Positions 27,203-37,584 of a stretch of 64,000 nt of DNA are shown here, one piece after another; the first letter of the stretch is position 1, and each line of letters begins with the position of its first letter. Both the position numbers and the translations under genes were made by a program. The notes under the pieces were generated by a model. The model searched no databases and was not told the DNA's origin. It saw only the letters and a program-made list of their open reading frames with translations. This DNA comes from Spirosoma agri (GTDB taxonomy: Bacteria; Bacteroidota; Bacteroidia; Cytophagales; Spirosomataceae): NCBI RefSeq assembly GCF_010747415.1, contig NZ_JAAGNZ010000001.1, positions 2,976,001 to 3,040,000 on the forward strand. The letters run 5' to 3'.

Positions 27203-27868
27203 GTGACGCGTCGCAAACATGATTTCTTTCTACACAACATAGAAAGCATAAACGTTATTGAAGTTGGTAAACCGCTTTACAAAACAATAAAAGGTAACTG
27301 GCTTTCCGAGTATTTCAAGAACGATAACCCGATTGTGCTGGAACTGGCCTGTGGTAAAGGAGAGTATACGATTGGCTTAGCGAGTGCCTTTCCGGCAACC
27401 AATTTTATTGGTGTCGACATCAAAGGCGATCGAATTGCCAGAGGGTCTAAAATTGCCGAACGGAAAGGACTTACCAATGTCGCTTTCTTGCGGACGGATA
27501 TTAAATACATCGAGGAGTTTTTTAACGAGGGGGAGGTCAGCGAAATTTGGGTTACCTTCCCCGACCCTCACGCCAGGCCCAGACAGGAGAAACATCGACT
27601 CACGCATCCGCACTTCTTGGCGCTGTATAAACGGTTACTTAAACCGGGAGGAACCCTCCATCTGAAAACAGACAGCCCCGAATTATTTGCGTACAGTGTG
27701 GAACAAGTTAAATCGGCCAACTGTGTCGATTTACAATATACAACTGATTTATATACGTCGTCACTTAACGAAATTCACTTAGGGATAAAGACGACCTATG
27801 AGCAACTCTTCTTCGATAAAGGATTTACAATTAACTATTTACAATGTAAAATGGGTGCAGTTTTGTAA
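27203..27868 (+). CDS. trmB: tRNA (guanine-N7-)-methyltransferase
   Basis: The protein has 221 residues and starts at GTG 27203, two bases after the folC stop. The SAM-binding motif is VLELACGKGEYTIGLASAFP at about residues 45-64. The TrmB signature WVTFPDPHARPRQEKHRLTH lies at about 113-132 and contains the catalytic Asp region. It methylates N7 of G46 in the variable loop of many tRNAs. Its codons are clearly more AT-rich than those of folC, marking the beginning of an AT-rich stretch that runs to about 32.2 kb. A terminator hairpin overlaps its stop codon. Confidence 0.96.
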   Translation: MTRRKHDFFLHNIESINVIEVGKPLYKTIKGNWLSEYFKNDNPIVLELACGKGEYTIGLASAFPATNFIGVDIKGDRIARGSKIAERKGLTNVAFLRTDIKYIEEFFNEGEVSEIWVTFPDPHARPRQEKHRLTHPHFLALYKRLLKPGGTLHLKTDSPELFAYSVEQVKSANCVDLQYTTDLYTSSLNEIHLGIKTTYEQLFFDKGFTINYLQCKMGAVL

Positions 27869-27881
27869 ACCACACCCATTT
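27849..27881 (+). terminator. Hairpin overlapping the trmB stop codon
   Basis: AAATGGGTG (27849-27857) pairs with CACCCATTT (27873-27881) across a 15-base loop that contains the TAA stop. No strong T run follows, so it may be a weak terminator or mRNA 3' end. The flanking DNA is full of TTTAC/GTAAA words. Confidence 0.6.
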
Positions 27882-27972
27882 GTAAACTCTAAGTCAACTG
27901 TGTAAACTAATACTATTTACCAATGTATTTAAATTTACTTTGTTAACATTGATAAAATGATTTACAATTGTA

Positions 27973-28971
<999 letters not shown>

Positions 28972-28995
28972 CTAAAAATTGGTTTGTTTTCGGTT

Positions 28996-29003
28996 CAAAT
29001 ATA
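28996..29003 (-). promoter_or_regulatory. Promoter core (-7 element) of gap
   Basis: Minus-strand TATATTTG matches TAnnTTTG and ends 28 bases before the gap ATG. No good TTG is seen at the -33 distance. Confidence 0.6.
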
Positions 29004-29982
29004 CGCATTAATACAGGAGCACTATAAAAAATGTATCTTTAGTAATAGGAGAGAAGGTTTTAGTAAGAATGGAAAAATACTTTAGTATTTATAGTAATAA
29101 TTAGCTAAAATCTGTTATTTTGCTAGTACAAGTTAGGCTTATCCGCAAAAATTACTAACAGTTTAGCCTAATTATATCGTTTTGCTAACGTATATGTACG
29201 TTTTTACTAAATAATTTTAATGAACATAGTATTTGCTAAATTTTAGTATAATTTGCCTAGATAGCATGACTCTTATTATCTATATTGATACCTACTAATA
29301 CCAGTTTCACATTTTCACATGTCTTCTAACTCTATATGATTAGTGAGAAAGTAAGAGTGTAGCTTTACACAAAGTGCTCACAACTGGTTAGTTTGTTCTA
29401 CAATTCTGCCTAAACTTTTTCTCTATACATAGTATTCTCTTACTCATTCAGTGCATCGCTTTACTGGCCAACCAGCAAGCGGTAATCCATTTTTTAAACA
29501 CTATAAAACCGCTTTACCATATAGAAATCAGGATGTCTTAAAGAGACTACGTAGCTCTCTAGTTATAGCCAGGAGTAGAAAACCAGGCAATGATCTGATA
29601 TACACACGCTATTATCAATCAAATGGAGCATGATTAAACACTGCTAATTATCGATTGAAAATCGCTGCACATCAATAAGAAGGGGTAGAGCTGTTACTGG
29701 TTTCATAGACTAGTATTCGGCAATCAACACCATGGCATTATTCATGCTCTATATAGAATGTGTTGATACTACTACACACTGTCTGTGGTAATATCAATAT
29801 GTCTGCTGGGAAAAAAAGTTGGCCTATATTTAAACTATACGTGTCTTATCCTTATCTTTGAAGCAGCAAAAAAGTAGCTATTTATAATATCAATGAAATA
29901 CAAAATATAATTCTGTTAATAACACTATATGCCTGTTTGTGAGGCACTTATACTATTACATATAAACTTTTACTCTAATTAA
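29004..29982. other. AT-rich gene-poor stretch between gap and dapD
   Basis: Nearly 1 kb without a supportable gene, far more AT-rich than the window as a whole. Between about 29030 and 29265 the words TTTAGTA, GCTAAA, TTACTAA and TTTGCTAA recur about ten times on both strands. A core TATCTTTG sits at 29853-29860, pointing towards dapD 122 bases away. A 60-residue open frame at 29451-29633 shows no protein-like pattern. The stretch could be regulatory, decayed or hold an RNA I cannot identify. Confidence 0.6.
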
Positions 29983-30798
29983 ATGAATACCACAATTGAA
30001 GCCATTTGGGCAAATAGAGACTTATTAAAGGAGCCAAAATCCATTCAGATAATTAAAGAAGTAATAAGTCAATTAGATAGGGGAGAACTTCGGGTGGCTA
30101 ATCCTCCGGTTGAGGAAAATGGCGAATGGACAGTCAATGAGTGGGTAAAAAAATCCATACTTCTTTATTTCATTAGTCAGCAAATGAAAGCCGAGGAAGT
30201 AGGAATTTTTTCTTTTCATGACAAAATTCCTTTGAAGACGAATTTTGCCGATGCTAAGGTACGGGTGGTTCCGCCAGCTGTAGCTCGTTATGGATCGTTC
30301 CAGGCGCCTGGTGTCATTCTCATGCCTTCTTATGTAAACATTGGTGCTTATGTCGATGAGCGTACCATGGTTGACACCTGGGCGACGGTAGGCAGCTGCG
30401 CCCAAATTGGTAAAGACGTTCACCTCAGCGGGGGAGTTGGTATTGGTGGCGTTCTGGAACCACCGCAAGCAGCACCCGTCATTATTGAGGATGGCGCTTT
30501 TGTTGGTTCCCGTTGCATAGTTGTCGAGGGGGCTCATATTGGCAAGCGAGCGGTGTTAGGAGCGGGGGTCACCATTACTGGCTCGTCTAAAATTATCGAT
30601 GTTACAGGTACTAAGCCCGTCGAATACAAAGGATTTGTTCCTGCTAATTCAGTAGTTATCCCCGGTAGCTATGCTAAACAGTTTCCGGCAGGTGAATTTC
30701 ATGTTCCTTGTGCAATCATCATCGGGCAGCGCAAAGAATCCACCGATTTAAAAACATCGTTGAATGATGCACTCCGTGAGAATAACGTATCGGTTTAA
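29983..30798 (+). CDS. dapD: 2,3,4,5-tetrahydropyridine-2,6-dicarboxylate N-succinyltransferase
   Basis: The protein has 271 residues, the standard length. The N-terminal helical domain is followed by a left-handed beta-helix of hexapeptide repeats (about 100-240; VNIGAYVDERTMVDTWATVG and HLSGGVGIGGVLEPPQAAPV are characteristic). DapD transfers succinyl from succinyl-CoA to tetrahydrodipicolinate in the lysine/diaminopimelate pathway, as a trimer in the cytoplasm. Its codon use is AT-rich at the start and becomes GC-richer later. It is followed by a clean 14-bp terminator stem. No other dap genes are adjacent. Confidence 0.97.
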   Translation: MNTTIEAIWANRDLLKEPKSIQIIKEVISQLDRGELRVANPPVEENGEWTVNEWVKKSILLYFISQQMKAEEVGIFSFHDKIPLKTNFADAKVRVVPPAVARYGSFQAPGVILMPSYVNIGAYVDERTMVDTWATVGSCAQIGKDVHLSGGVGIGGVLEPPQAAPVIIEDGAFVGSRCIVVEGAHIGKRAVLGAGVTITGSSKIIDVTGTKPVEYKGFVPANSVVIPGSYAKQFPAGEFHVPCAIIIGQRKESTDLKTSLNDALRENNVSV

Positions 30799-30840
30799 AA
30801 CCGTGTGTTATTTACATTAATACAAATATACAATAGTAAA

Positions 30841-30880
30841 AAATAGCCAATTGATTTATATCAATTGGCTATTTTTTTTG
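30841..30880 (+). terminator. Intrinsic terminator of dapD
   Basis: Bases 30841-30854 and 30861-30874 form a perfect 14-bp stem with a TTTATA loop, ending in a run of eight T (30872-30879). It lies 43 bases after the dapD stop. Confidence 0.88.
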
Positions 30881-30890
30881 TAAAATTTAC

Positions 30891-30935
30891 ATATACAATT
30901 TTTGTATATAGATTTAAGTTTATCTTTGTATATAC
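30891..30935 (+). promoter_or_regulatory. Promoter and palindromic operator of the XRE regulator gene
   Basis: ATATACAA (30891-30898) and TTGTATAT (30902-30909) form a perfect 8-bp inverted repeat with a TTT spacer. A further TTGTATATA half-site lies at 30926-30934, and ATACAAATATACAA lies just upstream near 30822-30833. The -7 element TATCTTTG at 30921-30928 overlaps this array. This arrangement suggests self-repression by the encoded XRE protein. Confidence 0.65.
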
Positions 30936-30936
30936 T

Positions 30937-31437
30937 ATGATTCAACGGAAGCCAATGACTATTAATGACAAAATTAAACAGATACTGATCGACAAGAATC
31001 TGTCGCCTTCTTATTTCGCGGACGAGATCGGTGTTCAACGATCCAGCATTTCTCATATTCTCTCCGGCCGAAATCGACCCAGTTTCGATATCATTCAGAA
31101 AATAATCCGTCGCTTTCCAGAACTTGGTTACGAATGGATTATGGAAGAAGACAATCAAACTAGTAGCCAACCAATTCCAACCGGTTACACTGCCAGGAGT
31201 GTAACACGTACGCCGGACCAGGATCGGATGGAAGGGTTTACCTACCCGGCCCCACAGCCTATAGGTGTTCGTAGCCAGCGTACTGAAATTCCACCGAGTG
31301 CACCCGCTCAACCAACATCCTCATCTGATAATTCTGCCGAACAATCAGTCGGCTTACCTTTAGTGGAGAAGAAGGTGGAGCGGATACTGATCTTTTACAC
31401 AGATGGATCATTTCGGGAATACACCCCAACCGTTTAG
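30937..31437 (+). CDS. XRE-family helix-turn-helix regulator
   Basis: I start at ATG 30937 (MIQRKPMTINDKIKQILIDK), giving 166 residues; ATG 30955 is also possible. Residues 7-70 are a classic XRE/Cro helix-turn-helix (LSPSYFADEIGVQRSSISHI followed by LSGRNRPSFD). A Pro/Ser/Thr-rich linker follows (about 75-140), and the C-terminus ends in a short strand pattern, VERILIFYTDGSFREYTP. I see no peptidase or phage repressor catalytic residues, so it is probably a DNA-binding protein with a short C-terminal interaction motif. Its promoter carries palindromic ATATACAA sites, suggesting autoregulation. No target gene is evident nearby. Confidence 0.85.
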   Translation: MIQRKPMTINDKIKQILIDKNLSPSYFADEIGVQRSSISHILSGRNRPSFDIIQKIIRRFPELGYEWIMEEDNQTSSQPIPTGYTARSVTRTPDQDRMEGFTYPAPQPIGVRSQRTEIPPSAPAQPTSSSDNSAEQSVGLPLVEKKVERILIFYTDGSFREYTPTV

Positions 31438-32214
31438 CCAAACTTACTCAGTTCGGGTTATTTCTTTTGTTTTTACCAGCACATGATCAACACGATAAAT
31501 GTCTTTGTAGTAGCGTAACTTCGTTATACACGATGTTTTTTTTCATCTAGTACTAACCTGTCTGCTTCTATATAATAGGCAGCATGGGCTCAGCCACGAC
31601 TTTATCATGCGCCTGCTTTTCTAATTTTTCAGCGACAGATTACTAACCACTGATCAACAGAATGACTTAAAGAAATTAGCTCGAATACCAGCCGTGCTGA
31701 ATTTGATTAGATTTAATTTAATAAATAAAAGGGAATCCTACTCATTGAAAAACCGGTCCTTTGAAGTCATGTTCCAAACCAGTCAGCTGGCTACTAAGAT
31801 AGCACTGGGCTTGCAAACTACGTGTGAAACGAGCGATACCATCGTAAAAATTTTAAGCAGTCGACGTCAGCATTAGTTGGACAGCACTTATGAAACGGAA
31901 TAGATTTTATGTCCCTTTTCGAGTGCGCGTTTAACCAGTGTTCTCGACGTCAAATAGCAAGTCATTGAGTAGTAGCGAACAATTTAATTCATTCGTTCGT
32001 CTAGCCATTCTATGATAAAGCGGTTTATTACTCTTCGGTAGACTGACGAAAAAGATGCATTTAAACTCAATCAAGGCATTTTTCGCACCCTATATACCCT
32101 AACTCCTTGTAAAGCAATACTTTAGTGTTCCACGTGGATACCTGCTTGATAAGCCTGCCATGTACAGGAATACTTTTGTTATATAATTTATATTATGTTA
32201 AGTAAGGTAGTTAC
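31438..32214. other. Gene-poor stretch downstream of the XRE regulator
   Basis: About 780 bases between the XRE gene and the terminator of the next minus-strand gene. A 60-residue open frame at 31694-31876 (MLNLIRFNLINKRESYSLKN start) has no recognisable features and is not called. No tRNA, repeat array or convincing promoter is seen. Together with 29004-29982 it makes this part of the window unusually sparse. Confidence 0.5.
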
Positions 32215-32250
32215 TAAATAGGGTCGGCTCTTCGGTACCGACCCTATTTA
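32215..32250 (-). terminator. Hairpin terminator after the TPR gene
   Basis: Bases 32215-32227 and 32238-32250 are perfectly complementary over 13 bp (core GGGTCGG/CCGACCC) with a 10-base loop. It starts 2 bases past the stop of the minus-strand TPR gene. Confidence 0.8.
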
Positions 32251-32252
32251 TC

Positions 32253-33695
32253 TTAATCGACGCAGACTACTTTCTTCTCTTCGTACTGCTTCAAAATGTT
32301 CTGAAGATTCGTCAGGTTGTCCGTCAGTTCTGGCTCTTCTTTCACTGACTTTGCTTTCGTGAAATAAGGTAACGCTTTCTTGAAACGACCACAGACTTTA
32401 CCCTCAACTTCTTTGCCTTTAGCCTGATACTCTTTAACGTCCATATCGGCCAGTTGCTTGTTCAACTCAGCGCCTTCATTATAGTAATAAACGCCTAGGT
32501 TAAAGTTAGCATCGTAGTTATTGGGTTCAACGGCCAGGGCTTTGGTGTAGTACTCCTTTGCCAGGTTCGTTTGCTCCATTTGCTTCTGTTTGAATTCGGC
32601 TAACTTCTTTTCTGAATCGGCCGATGTTGTGCTTGTGGCAGCTTCTTTAGCAGATGCGTCCAGTTTAGCAATCTCAGCCTTCTGGTCAGTCGCTTTTTTC
32701 TGTACGTCAGCCAGCTGACGCTTTAGCTCGGCACTCTTGGGCTGCTTTTTGATCAACCCACTCAGCCGGGTAACTTCGCTGTTATACGTTTCCAGCAATC
32801 CTTTCGCATCAGCCAGTTGCTTACCAGCGCTACTTCCCTTCTTGGTTTCACCTTCTAGCTTACGAACTTCTTCCTTGGCTTTCGTGGCCGCATTATCATA
32901 AATGATGCCCAGGTTAACCATATTCTGAACGTTATTCGGATCTTTTTCGATCATCTGCTTCATCCCGTTAATGGCTTCATCCATCCGGTTGGTACGCAGC
33001 ATAATGTTGATCTTTTCGTTCGACAGGTCTTTGTTACCGGGTGCCAGCGCAATTCCTTTGTCTAACGTAGCCAGGGCTTTGTCCACTTCGTTGTCCGTGC
33101 TGTAGAGCATGGCCAGCGATCCGTAAATCGATGCATCCTTACCACCACCGGCGATGTATTTCTCCAGTTGCGTTTTAGCCGTTGCGTTGTCTTTTACCTG
33201 CTGGGCGGCAATGGCCGTGTACAACGGAGCGAGGGTATCTTTAGGATTGATATCACCCGCCATCGTCATCGCTTTCATCGCATCCGGGTAATTCTTAGCC
33301 TGGAATTTAGCCACACCCTGCTGCATAAACGCGCCGTACAGAGCCTGCCCTTTCAAGGCTTCCTCCGCTTCTTTCGCTAGTTTGCCCGGACCACCTTTTT
33401 TGTCTTTGTCCAGTTCAATTACTTTTTTGAACGCTTCGTAAGCTGTTGTCGCTGCGCTGGAGTCGATTCGGATGTATTGAGCCGCAATGCTCTGGTAGGT
33501 TTTAGCCCGATCCATCCAGGTACTGGCTTTTGCCCCACTTTTGGCATCGGCAATATCCTTGTCGCTTTTCTCCTTGTCTTTCTTGACGGCATCCATCGCG
33601 GCAGCATCCACTGTACTAGCTGCCCCACCCTGGTTCTGTGCATAGGCTCCTGCGGACAGGCAACAGGCGACGAGAACTGCAATAACTGATTTCAT
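32253..33695 (-). CDS. Secreted TPR-repeat protein
   Basis: The protein has 480 residues with a signal peptide (MKSVIAVLVACCLSAGAYAQ). Tetratricopeptide-like helical pairs run through residues 60-290 (AKNYPDAMKAMTMAGDINPK and NEVDKALATLDKGIALAPGN are examples). A charged, Lys/Glu-rich coiled-coil-like stretch lies at about 275-375, and further repeats follow before the end (CGRFKKALPYFTKAKSVKEE). It should be periplasmic or outer-membrane-facing, acting in protein binding. It shares no close neighbour on its strand except gyrA, whose stop lies 143 bases upstream. Function unknown beyond the fold. Confidence 0.85.
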   Translation of the reverse strand: MKSVIAVLVACCLSAGAYAQNQGGAASTVDAAAMDAVKKDKEKSDKDIADAKSGAKASTWMDRAKTYQSIAAQYIRIDSSAATTAYEAFKKVIELDKDKKGGPGKLAKEAEEALKGQALYGAFMQQGVAKFQAKNYPDAMKAMTMAGDINPKDTLAPLYTAIAAQQVKDNATAKTQLEKYIAGGGKDASIYGSLAMLYSTDNEVDKALATLDKGIALAPGNKDLSNEKINIMLRTNRMDEAINGMKQMIEKDPNNVQNMVNLGIIYDNAATKAKEEVRKLEGETKKGSSAGKQLADAKGLLETYNSEVTRLSGLIKKQPKSAELKRQLADVQKKATDQKAEIAKLDASAKEAATSTTSADSEKKLAEFKQKQMEQTNLAKEYYTKALAVEPNNYDANFNLGVYYYNEGAELNKQLADMDVKEYQAKGKEVEGKVCGRFKKALPYFTKAKSVKEEPELTDNLTNLQNILKQYEEKKVVCVD

Positions 33696-33838
33696 GTGTA
33701 AAATGGGGTTGTGTTTTATCTTTCAGGAACGAATTTAAGGAATCTGTCTGTATAAGCATGACCACCCGTAAATTGTTTGAGCCGCCGGGCTGATTATCCA
33801 ATCAACGCCAGCGGCTCAAGCGACTATCAGTGAGTGAG

Positions 33839-36352
33839 TTACTCGGTTATTTCATCCGACTCGGCCGGAGGGACTTCATCCACTTCCTCGTGTTTAATTT
33901 TTGTGACCGACGATATGGCATCCCCGTCGCGCAGACTGATCAACCGAACGCCCTGCGTGTTGCGGCCAATAACGCTGATCGCATTCACCGGGGTCCGGAT
34001 GGCAATACCGGACTTGTTGATGATCATCAGGTCGTCGTTGTCTTCCACGTCGAGTACCGCCACCAGCCGGCCTACTTTTTCGGTAACTTTCAGCGTACCA
34101 ACACCTTTGGCTCCCCGGTTGGTGATCCGATAACCGTCAATCTCGGATCGCTTGCCGTAGCCATTTACCGAAACGACCAGTAACTGGGCATCGGTCGACG
34201 CGATACAAACCATGCCGATAACGTGGTCGGTCGTGTCGTCGTCGTCCAGGGATATGCCTCGCACCCCGGCGGCCGTGCGGCCCATCGGACGAACACGACT
34301 TTCGTGGAACCGAACGGCTTTACCCGCACTCGACGCAATGACGATATCATTGTCTCCGTTGGTCAGACAAACCCCGATCAGCTGATCGTCCTCATCGATC
34401 GTGATGGCAATGATGCCATTCTGACGGGGGCGCGAGAAGGCTTCCAGCATCGTCTTTTTGATCGTTCCCTGACGCGTACACATCACAATGTAATTGTTGT
34501 TGATGTAGTCCTCGTTTTTCAGGTCTGTTACGTTGATGACCGCCCGTACTTTGTCGTCAGATTCGATATTGATGAAGTTAGCTAGGGGTCGTCCTTTCGA
34601 TACCCGCGATCCTTCCGGCAATTCGTAAACGGGTAACCAGTATAAACGCCCTTTCTGCGTGAACGCGAGCAGGGTGTTGTGCATGGTCGCCGTAAAGAGG
34701 TGTTCCGTAAAGTCTTCCTCTTTAGACGCTGCCGCCTTCGCTCCTACGCCACCCCGGCTCTGCGACCGGTATTCGGTGGTTGGTGTCCGTTTAATATACC
34801 CTTCGTGCGAGATGGTGATGATCATGTCCTCATCGGCGATCAGCGAGAGATCGCTGATGTTCCCGTCACCGAGGGGATTAATCTGCGTCCGTCGTTCGTC
34901 GCCGTAGCGCGCCCGGATGTCGATCAGTTCGTCTTTGATCACCTGCCGCTTCCGTTCTTCACTGGCCAGAATTTCTCTCAGGTTCGTGATTTCACGCATC
35001 AGCTCGTCGAACTCGGCCTGTAGCTTGTCGCGTTCCAGCCCGGTAAGCCGTTGCAGACGCATTTCCAGAATCGCTTTCGCCTGTAAATCGCTGAGCGAGA
35101 ACTGCGTCATCAGACCCGTACGGGCAATTTCTGAATCACGCGACGACCGGATCAGGGTAATAACGGCGTCGATGTGATCAAGCGCAATCAGCAGCCCTTC
35201 CAAAATATGCGCCCGTTTTTCGGCTTCGCGCAATTCGTACTGCGTCCGGCGGGTCACTACCTCGAAGCGGTGCTCGACGTAGTACTTCATCATATCCTTC
35301 AGGTTCAACAGCATCGGCCGCCCTTTCACGAGCGCGACGTTATTGATACTGAACGAGGATTGCAGGGCCGTATGCTTATACAGGTTGTTCAGAACGACGT
35401 TCGGAATGGCATCCTTCCGCAGATCATACACGACCCGCAGTCCGTCCCGGTCCGACTCATCGCGGAAAGCCGCGATGCCTTCGATCTTTTTATCGTTGAT
35501 CAGTTCCGCCGTTTTTTCGAGCATCACCGCTTTGTTGACCATATACGGAACGTCCGTCACGATGATCTGGGTTTTGCCGCGATTTTCTTCGATGGTTGCA
35601 TTCGCCCGCATCACCACCCGGCCACGACCGGTCTTGAACGCGGACTTGACGCCTTCCATCCCGTAGATCGTCGCACCCGTTGGGAAATCGGGGGCTTTGA
35701 CGAATTGCATCAAGTCTTCAATCGTGATCTCGTTGTTGTCCATGTAGGCAATGATGCCATCGACAACTTCGGTCAGGTTATGGGGAGCCATGTTGGTCGC
35801 CATACCGACCGCGATCCCCGACGAGCCGTTAAGCAGCAGGTTGGGCAGTTTACCCGGCATTACGGTTGGCTCCTGCAACGAATCATCGAAGTTCGACTGA
35901 AAGTCAACCGTTTCCTTGTAAATATCGGTCAGCAATTCTTCGGCAATCCGCTTCAGCCGGGCCTCGGTATACCGCATAGCCGCCGGTGAATCGCCGTCGA
36001 TGGACCCAAAGTTACCCTGCCCGTCAACGAGGGGATAGCGCAACGACCAGTCCTGGGCCATCCGGACCATGGTATCGTAAACGGATGAGTCACCATGCGG
36101 GTGGTATTTACCCAGTACTTCCCCAACGATACGGGCCGATTTCTTGTGGGGTTTGTTATAGTTAACGCCCAGTTCAGCCATTCCGAACAACACCCGTCGG
36201 TGAACCGGTTTCAACCCGTCACGAACGTCGGGCAGCGCCCGCGAGATGATAACTGACATTGAGTAATCAATGTAGGCACCCCGCATTTCGTCCTCAATGT
36301 TGATGGGAATGATGTTACTGGGAAATTCGAGGTCGGGATTTTCTTCCGCCAT
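33839..36352 (-). CDS. gyrA: DNA gyrase subunit A
   Basis: I start at ATG 36352 ([20 protein letters not shown]), giving 837 residues; the in-frame TTG at 36358 is unlikely. The catalytic Tyr is Y128 in [10 protein letters not shown]. The quinolone-determining region [17 protein letters not shown] keeps the susceptible-type Ser89 and Asp93 (equivalents of E. coli Ser83 and Asp87). The C-terminal beta-pinwheel begins near residue 510, with a GyrA-box-like [12 protein letters not shown] near 560. Gyrase introduces negative supercoils with GyrB, which is not in this window. The promoter core TATATTTG lies 69-76 bases upstream. Confidence 0.98.
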   Translation of the reverse strand: MAEENPDLEFPSNIIPINIEDEMRGAYIDYSMSVIISRALPDVRDGLKPVHRRVLFGMAELGVNYNKPHKKSARIVGEVLGKYHPHGDSSVYDTMVRMAQDWSLRYPLVDGQGNFGSIDGDSPAAMRYTEARLKRIAEELLTDIYKETVDFQSNFDDSLQEPTVMPGKLPNLLLNGSSGIAVGMATNMAPHNLTEVVDGIIAYMDNNEITIEDLMQFVKAPDFPTGATIYGMEGVKSAFKTGRGRVVMRANATIEENRGKTQIIVTDVPYMVNKAVMLEKTAELINDKKIEGIAAFRDESDRDGLRVVYDLRKDAIPNVVLNNLYKHTALQSSFSINNVALVKGRPMLLNLKDMMKYYVEHRFEVVTRRTQYELREAEKRAHILEGLLIALDHIDAVITLIRSSRDSEIARTGLMTQFSLSDLQAKAILEMRLQRLTGLERDKLQAEFDELMREITNLREILASEERKRQVIKDELIDIRARYGDERRTQINPLGDGNISDLSLIADEDMIITISHEGYIKRTPTTEYRSQSRGGVGAKAAASKEEDFTEHLFTATMHNTLLAFTQKGRLYWLPVYELPEGSRVSKGRPLANFINIESDDKVRAVINVTDLKNEDYINNNYIVMCTRQGTIKKTMLEAFSRPRQNGIIAITIDEDDQLIGVCLTNGDNDIVIASSAGKAVRFHESRVRPMGRTAAGVRGISLDDDDTTDHVIGMVCIASTDAQLLVVSVNGYGKRSEIDGYRITNRGAKGVGTLKVTEKVGRLVAVLDVEDNDDLMIINKSGIAIRTPVNAISVIGRNTQGVRLISLRDGDAISSVTKIKHEEVDEVPPAESDEITE

Positions 36353-36420
36353 GTTCAAGTTGGAGTTTCGCAGAAAATTACTATTTCGGCTCGTCTGACA
36401 GACGCAGGCCGCTCTATAGA

Positions 36421-36428
36421 CAAATATA
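36421..36428 (-). promoter_or_regulatory. Promoter core (-7 element) of gyrA
   Basis: Minus-strand TATATTTG matches TAnnTTTG. No clear -33 TTG is present at the ideal distance. Confidence 0.55.
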
Positions 36429-36629
36429 CAAAATTTTCAGAAGAAAAGCGAAATAATCCCGTATATGTGGCCTGAACTGCCCTGGATCGGCAAAAAATGA
36501 ACGCGTTCCGAATCGAAAAATCGGCAATTTTCTGTCCGCGTAGTATCCAGACGAAATACAATTCTGTTTCAACTAAAACATACGATCCGGTGGGGCCGTA
36601 CCAGCCCGACGGATCGTCTATACGTTTGA

Positions 36630-37079
36630 TCAGGATTTGATTCGGGGGTCGAATAGAAACGGCTCCGTCTGCTGTAACACAATACGGCTGAAGTCGGGAT
36701 GGGCCGGGTTGAGCAGGTAGTTCGACTCGTGGGGAATGATCGCCGAGGGCACCCGCAACACCGCCGACCGACCGCTCCGCAGCCACTCCCCGCCCAGTCG
36801 CTGACAGGCATCGTACTGCCGGAAATCGAACCAGTCGTCGGGCAGCGATTCAGCCTGGATTGTGTCAATAAGCAGGGTATCAGGTACATCGATCACCATC
36901 ACCCGGAAGGTTTCCTGCAGCCCCTCCCCGCCCCGATGGACCACATTTTCGAGACAGGCCAGCGCGCGCGTAGCGGCTGTGTAGATCACGAACTGGCCAC
37001 GACTATTCCACCGGGCGGCCCCGCCGGACGCTACCAGCCGATCGGCATAAACAGCTTTGGTGATTCGATAAACGAGCAT
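36630..37079 (-). CDS. RES-domain toxin of a RES-Xre toxin-antitoxin pair
   Basis: The protein has 149 residues and a RES domain over most of its length: MLVYRITKAVYADRLVASGG, AARWNSRGQFVIYTAATRAL, E44 in ACLENVVH, and Ser112 in RVPSAIIPHESNYLLNPAHP. The N-terminal Arg, central Glu and C-terminal Ser that name the family are present. Studied RES toxins degrade NAD and stop growth when not bound by their Xre partner. The gene follows the antitoxin gene by 72 bases on the same strand, the usual antitoxin-first order. It lies upstream of gyrA on the same strand, with its own unit ending about 200 bases before the gyrA promoter. Confidence 0.92.
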   Translation of the reverse strand: MLVYRITKAVYADRLVASGGAARWNSRGQFVIYTAATRALACLENVVHRGGEGLQETFRVMVIDVPDTLLIDTIQAESLPDDWFDFRQYDACQRLGGEWLRSGRSAVLRVPSAIIPHESNYLLNPAHPDFSRIVLQQTEPFLFDPRIKS

Positions 37080-37151
37080 GTACCGTACGGGGGTATCGAC
37101 CTGGAGCGGTCAACAATGACGATGAATGAACATGGATGGTGTCAACGATCG

Positions 37152-37535
37152 TCAGGCCAGATCGCCGTACTCGATACGGGTCACCTCATCCATTACGAGA
37201 TCAATACCGCCCGATGTGTGAAGCAGCACAAAGGGGATCTGGTTACCCAGGCCATACGCAGGCTTATCCATCCACCGCCGGAACGATTCCGCCGAGCCAA
37301 AGACCGATTCACCCGCCTGAAAAAGAGCCATGATTTTCAGCACCTTTTCACTATCCTGCGGATTGAGCTTCTTTTTTTCCCGCTCGTACCGCTGGAATGT
37401 TTTGAGCGACGTATCGAATACCTCAGCCAGCTGTTCGCGTCTGTAGCCCGTCAGATCAGCGATCTCGAAGAAACGGATGGCCGGAACGCCTTTGAGGGCG
37501 ACGAAAACAAGGGCGGTGCGGTCCTGAACGATCAT
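37152..37535 (-). CDS. Xre/MbcA/ParS-type antitoxin of the RES pair
   Basis: The protein has 127 residues. The N-terminal part (about 10-65) is an Xre-like helix-turn-helix (ADLTGYRREQLAEVFDTSLK followed by TFQRYEREKKK). The C-terminal part is the toxin-binding domain with the typical ALFQAGESVFGSAESFRRWM, then DKPAYGLGNQIPFVLLHTSG. It should bind the RES toxin and repress its own promoter. The promoter with two direct repeats lies directly before the start codon, so the mRNA may be leaderless. ATG at 37535. Confidence 0.92.
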   Translation of the reverse strand: MIVQDRTALVFVALKGVPAIRFFEIADLTGYRREQLAEVFDTSLKTFQRYEREKKKLNPQDSEKVLKIMALFQAGESVFGSAESFRRWMDKPAYGLGNQIPFVLLHTSGGIDLVMDEVTRIEYGDLA

Positions 37536-37539
37536 ACGA

Positions 37540-37584
37540 CAAACATAAGAATTTTGTCTAATAAACCAAGAATTTTGTCCAATA
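37540..37584 (-). promoter_or_regulatory. Autoregulatory promoter-operator of the RES-Xre operon
   Basis: On the minus strand TTG (37569-37567), 19 bases, then TATGTTTG (37547-37540) form a perfect Bacteroidota promoter ending 4 bases before the ATG. AAGAATTTTGTC occurs at 37547-37558 and 37568-37579 on the plus strand, and the 17-bp extensions differ by one base. The copies are 21 bp apart, two helical turns, so two Xre units could bind on one DNA face over the promoter. Confidence 0.8.

Noticed and set aside
29451..29633. Plus-strand open frame of 60 codons in the gap-dapD interval
   Set aside because: No pattern, family or promoter; AT-rich chance reading frame is more likely.
29004..29982. 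Possible replication origin in the AT-rich gap
   Set aside because: I found no DnaA-box cluster (TTATCCACA type) and no dnaA, dnaN or gyrB next to it; gyrA alone is not a marker of the origin.
31694..31876. Plus-strand open frame of 60 codons after the XRE regulator
   Set aside because: Nothing recognisable in the translation; probably chance.
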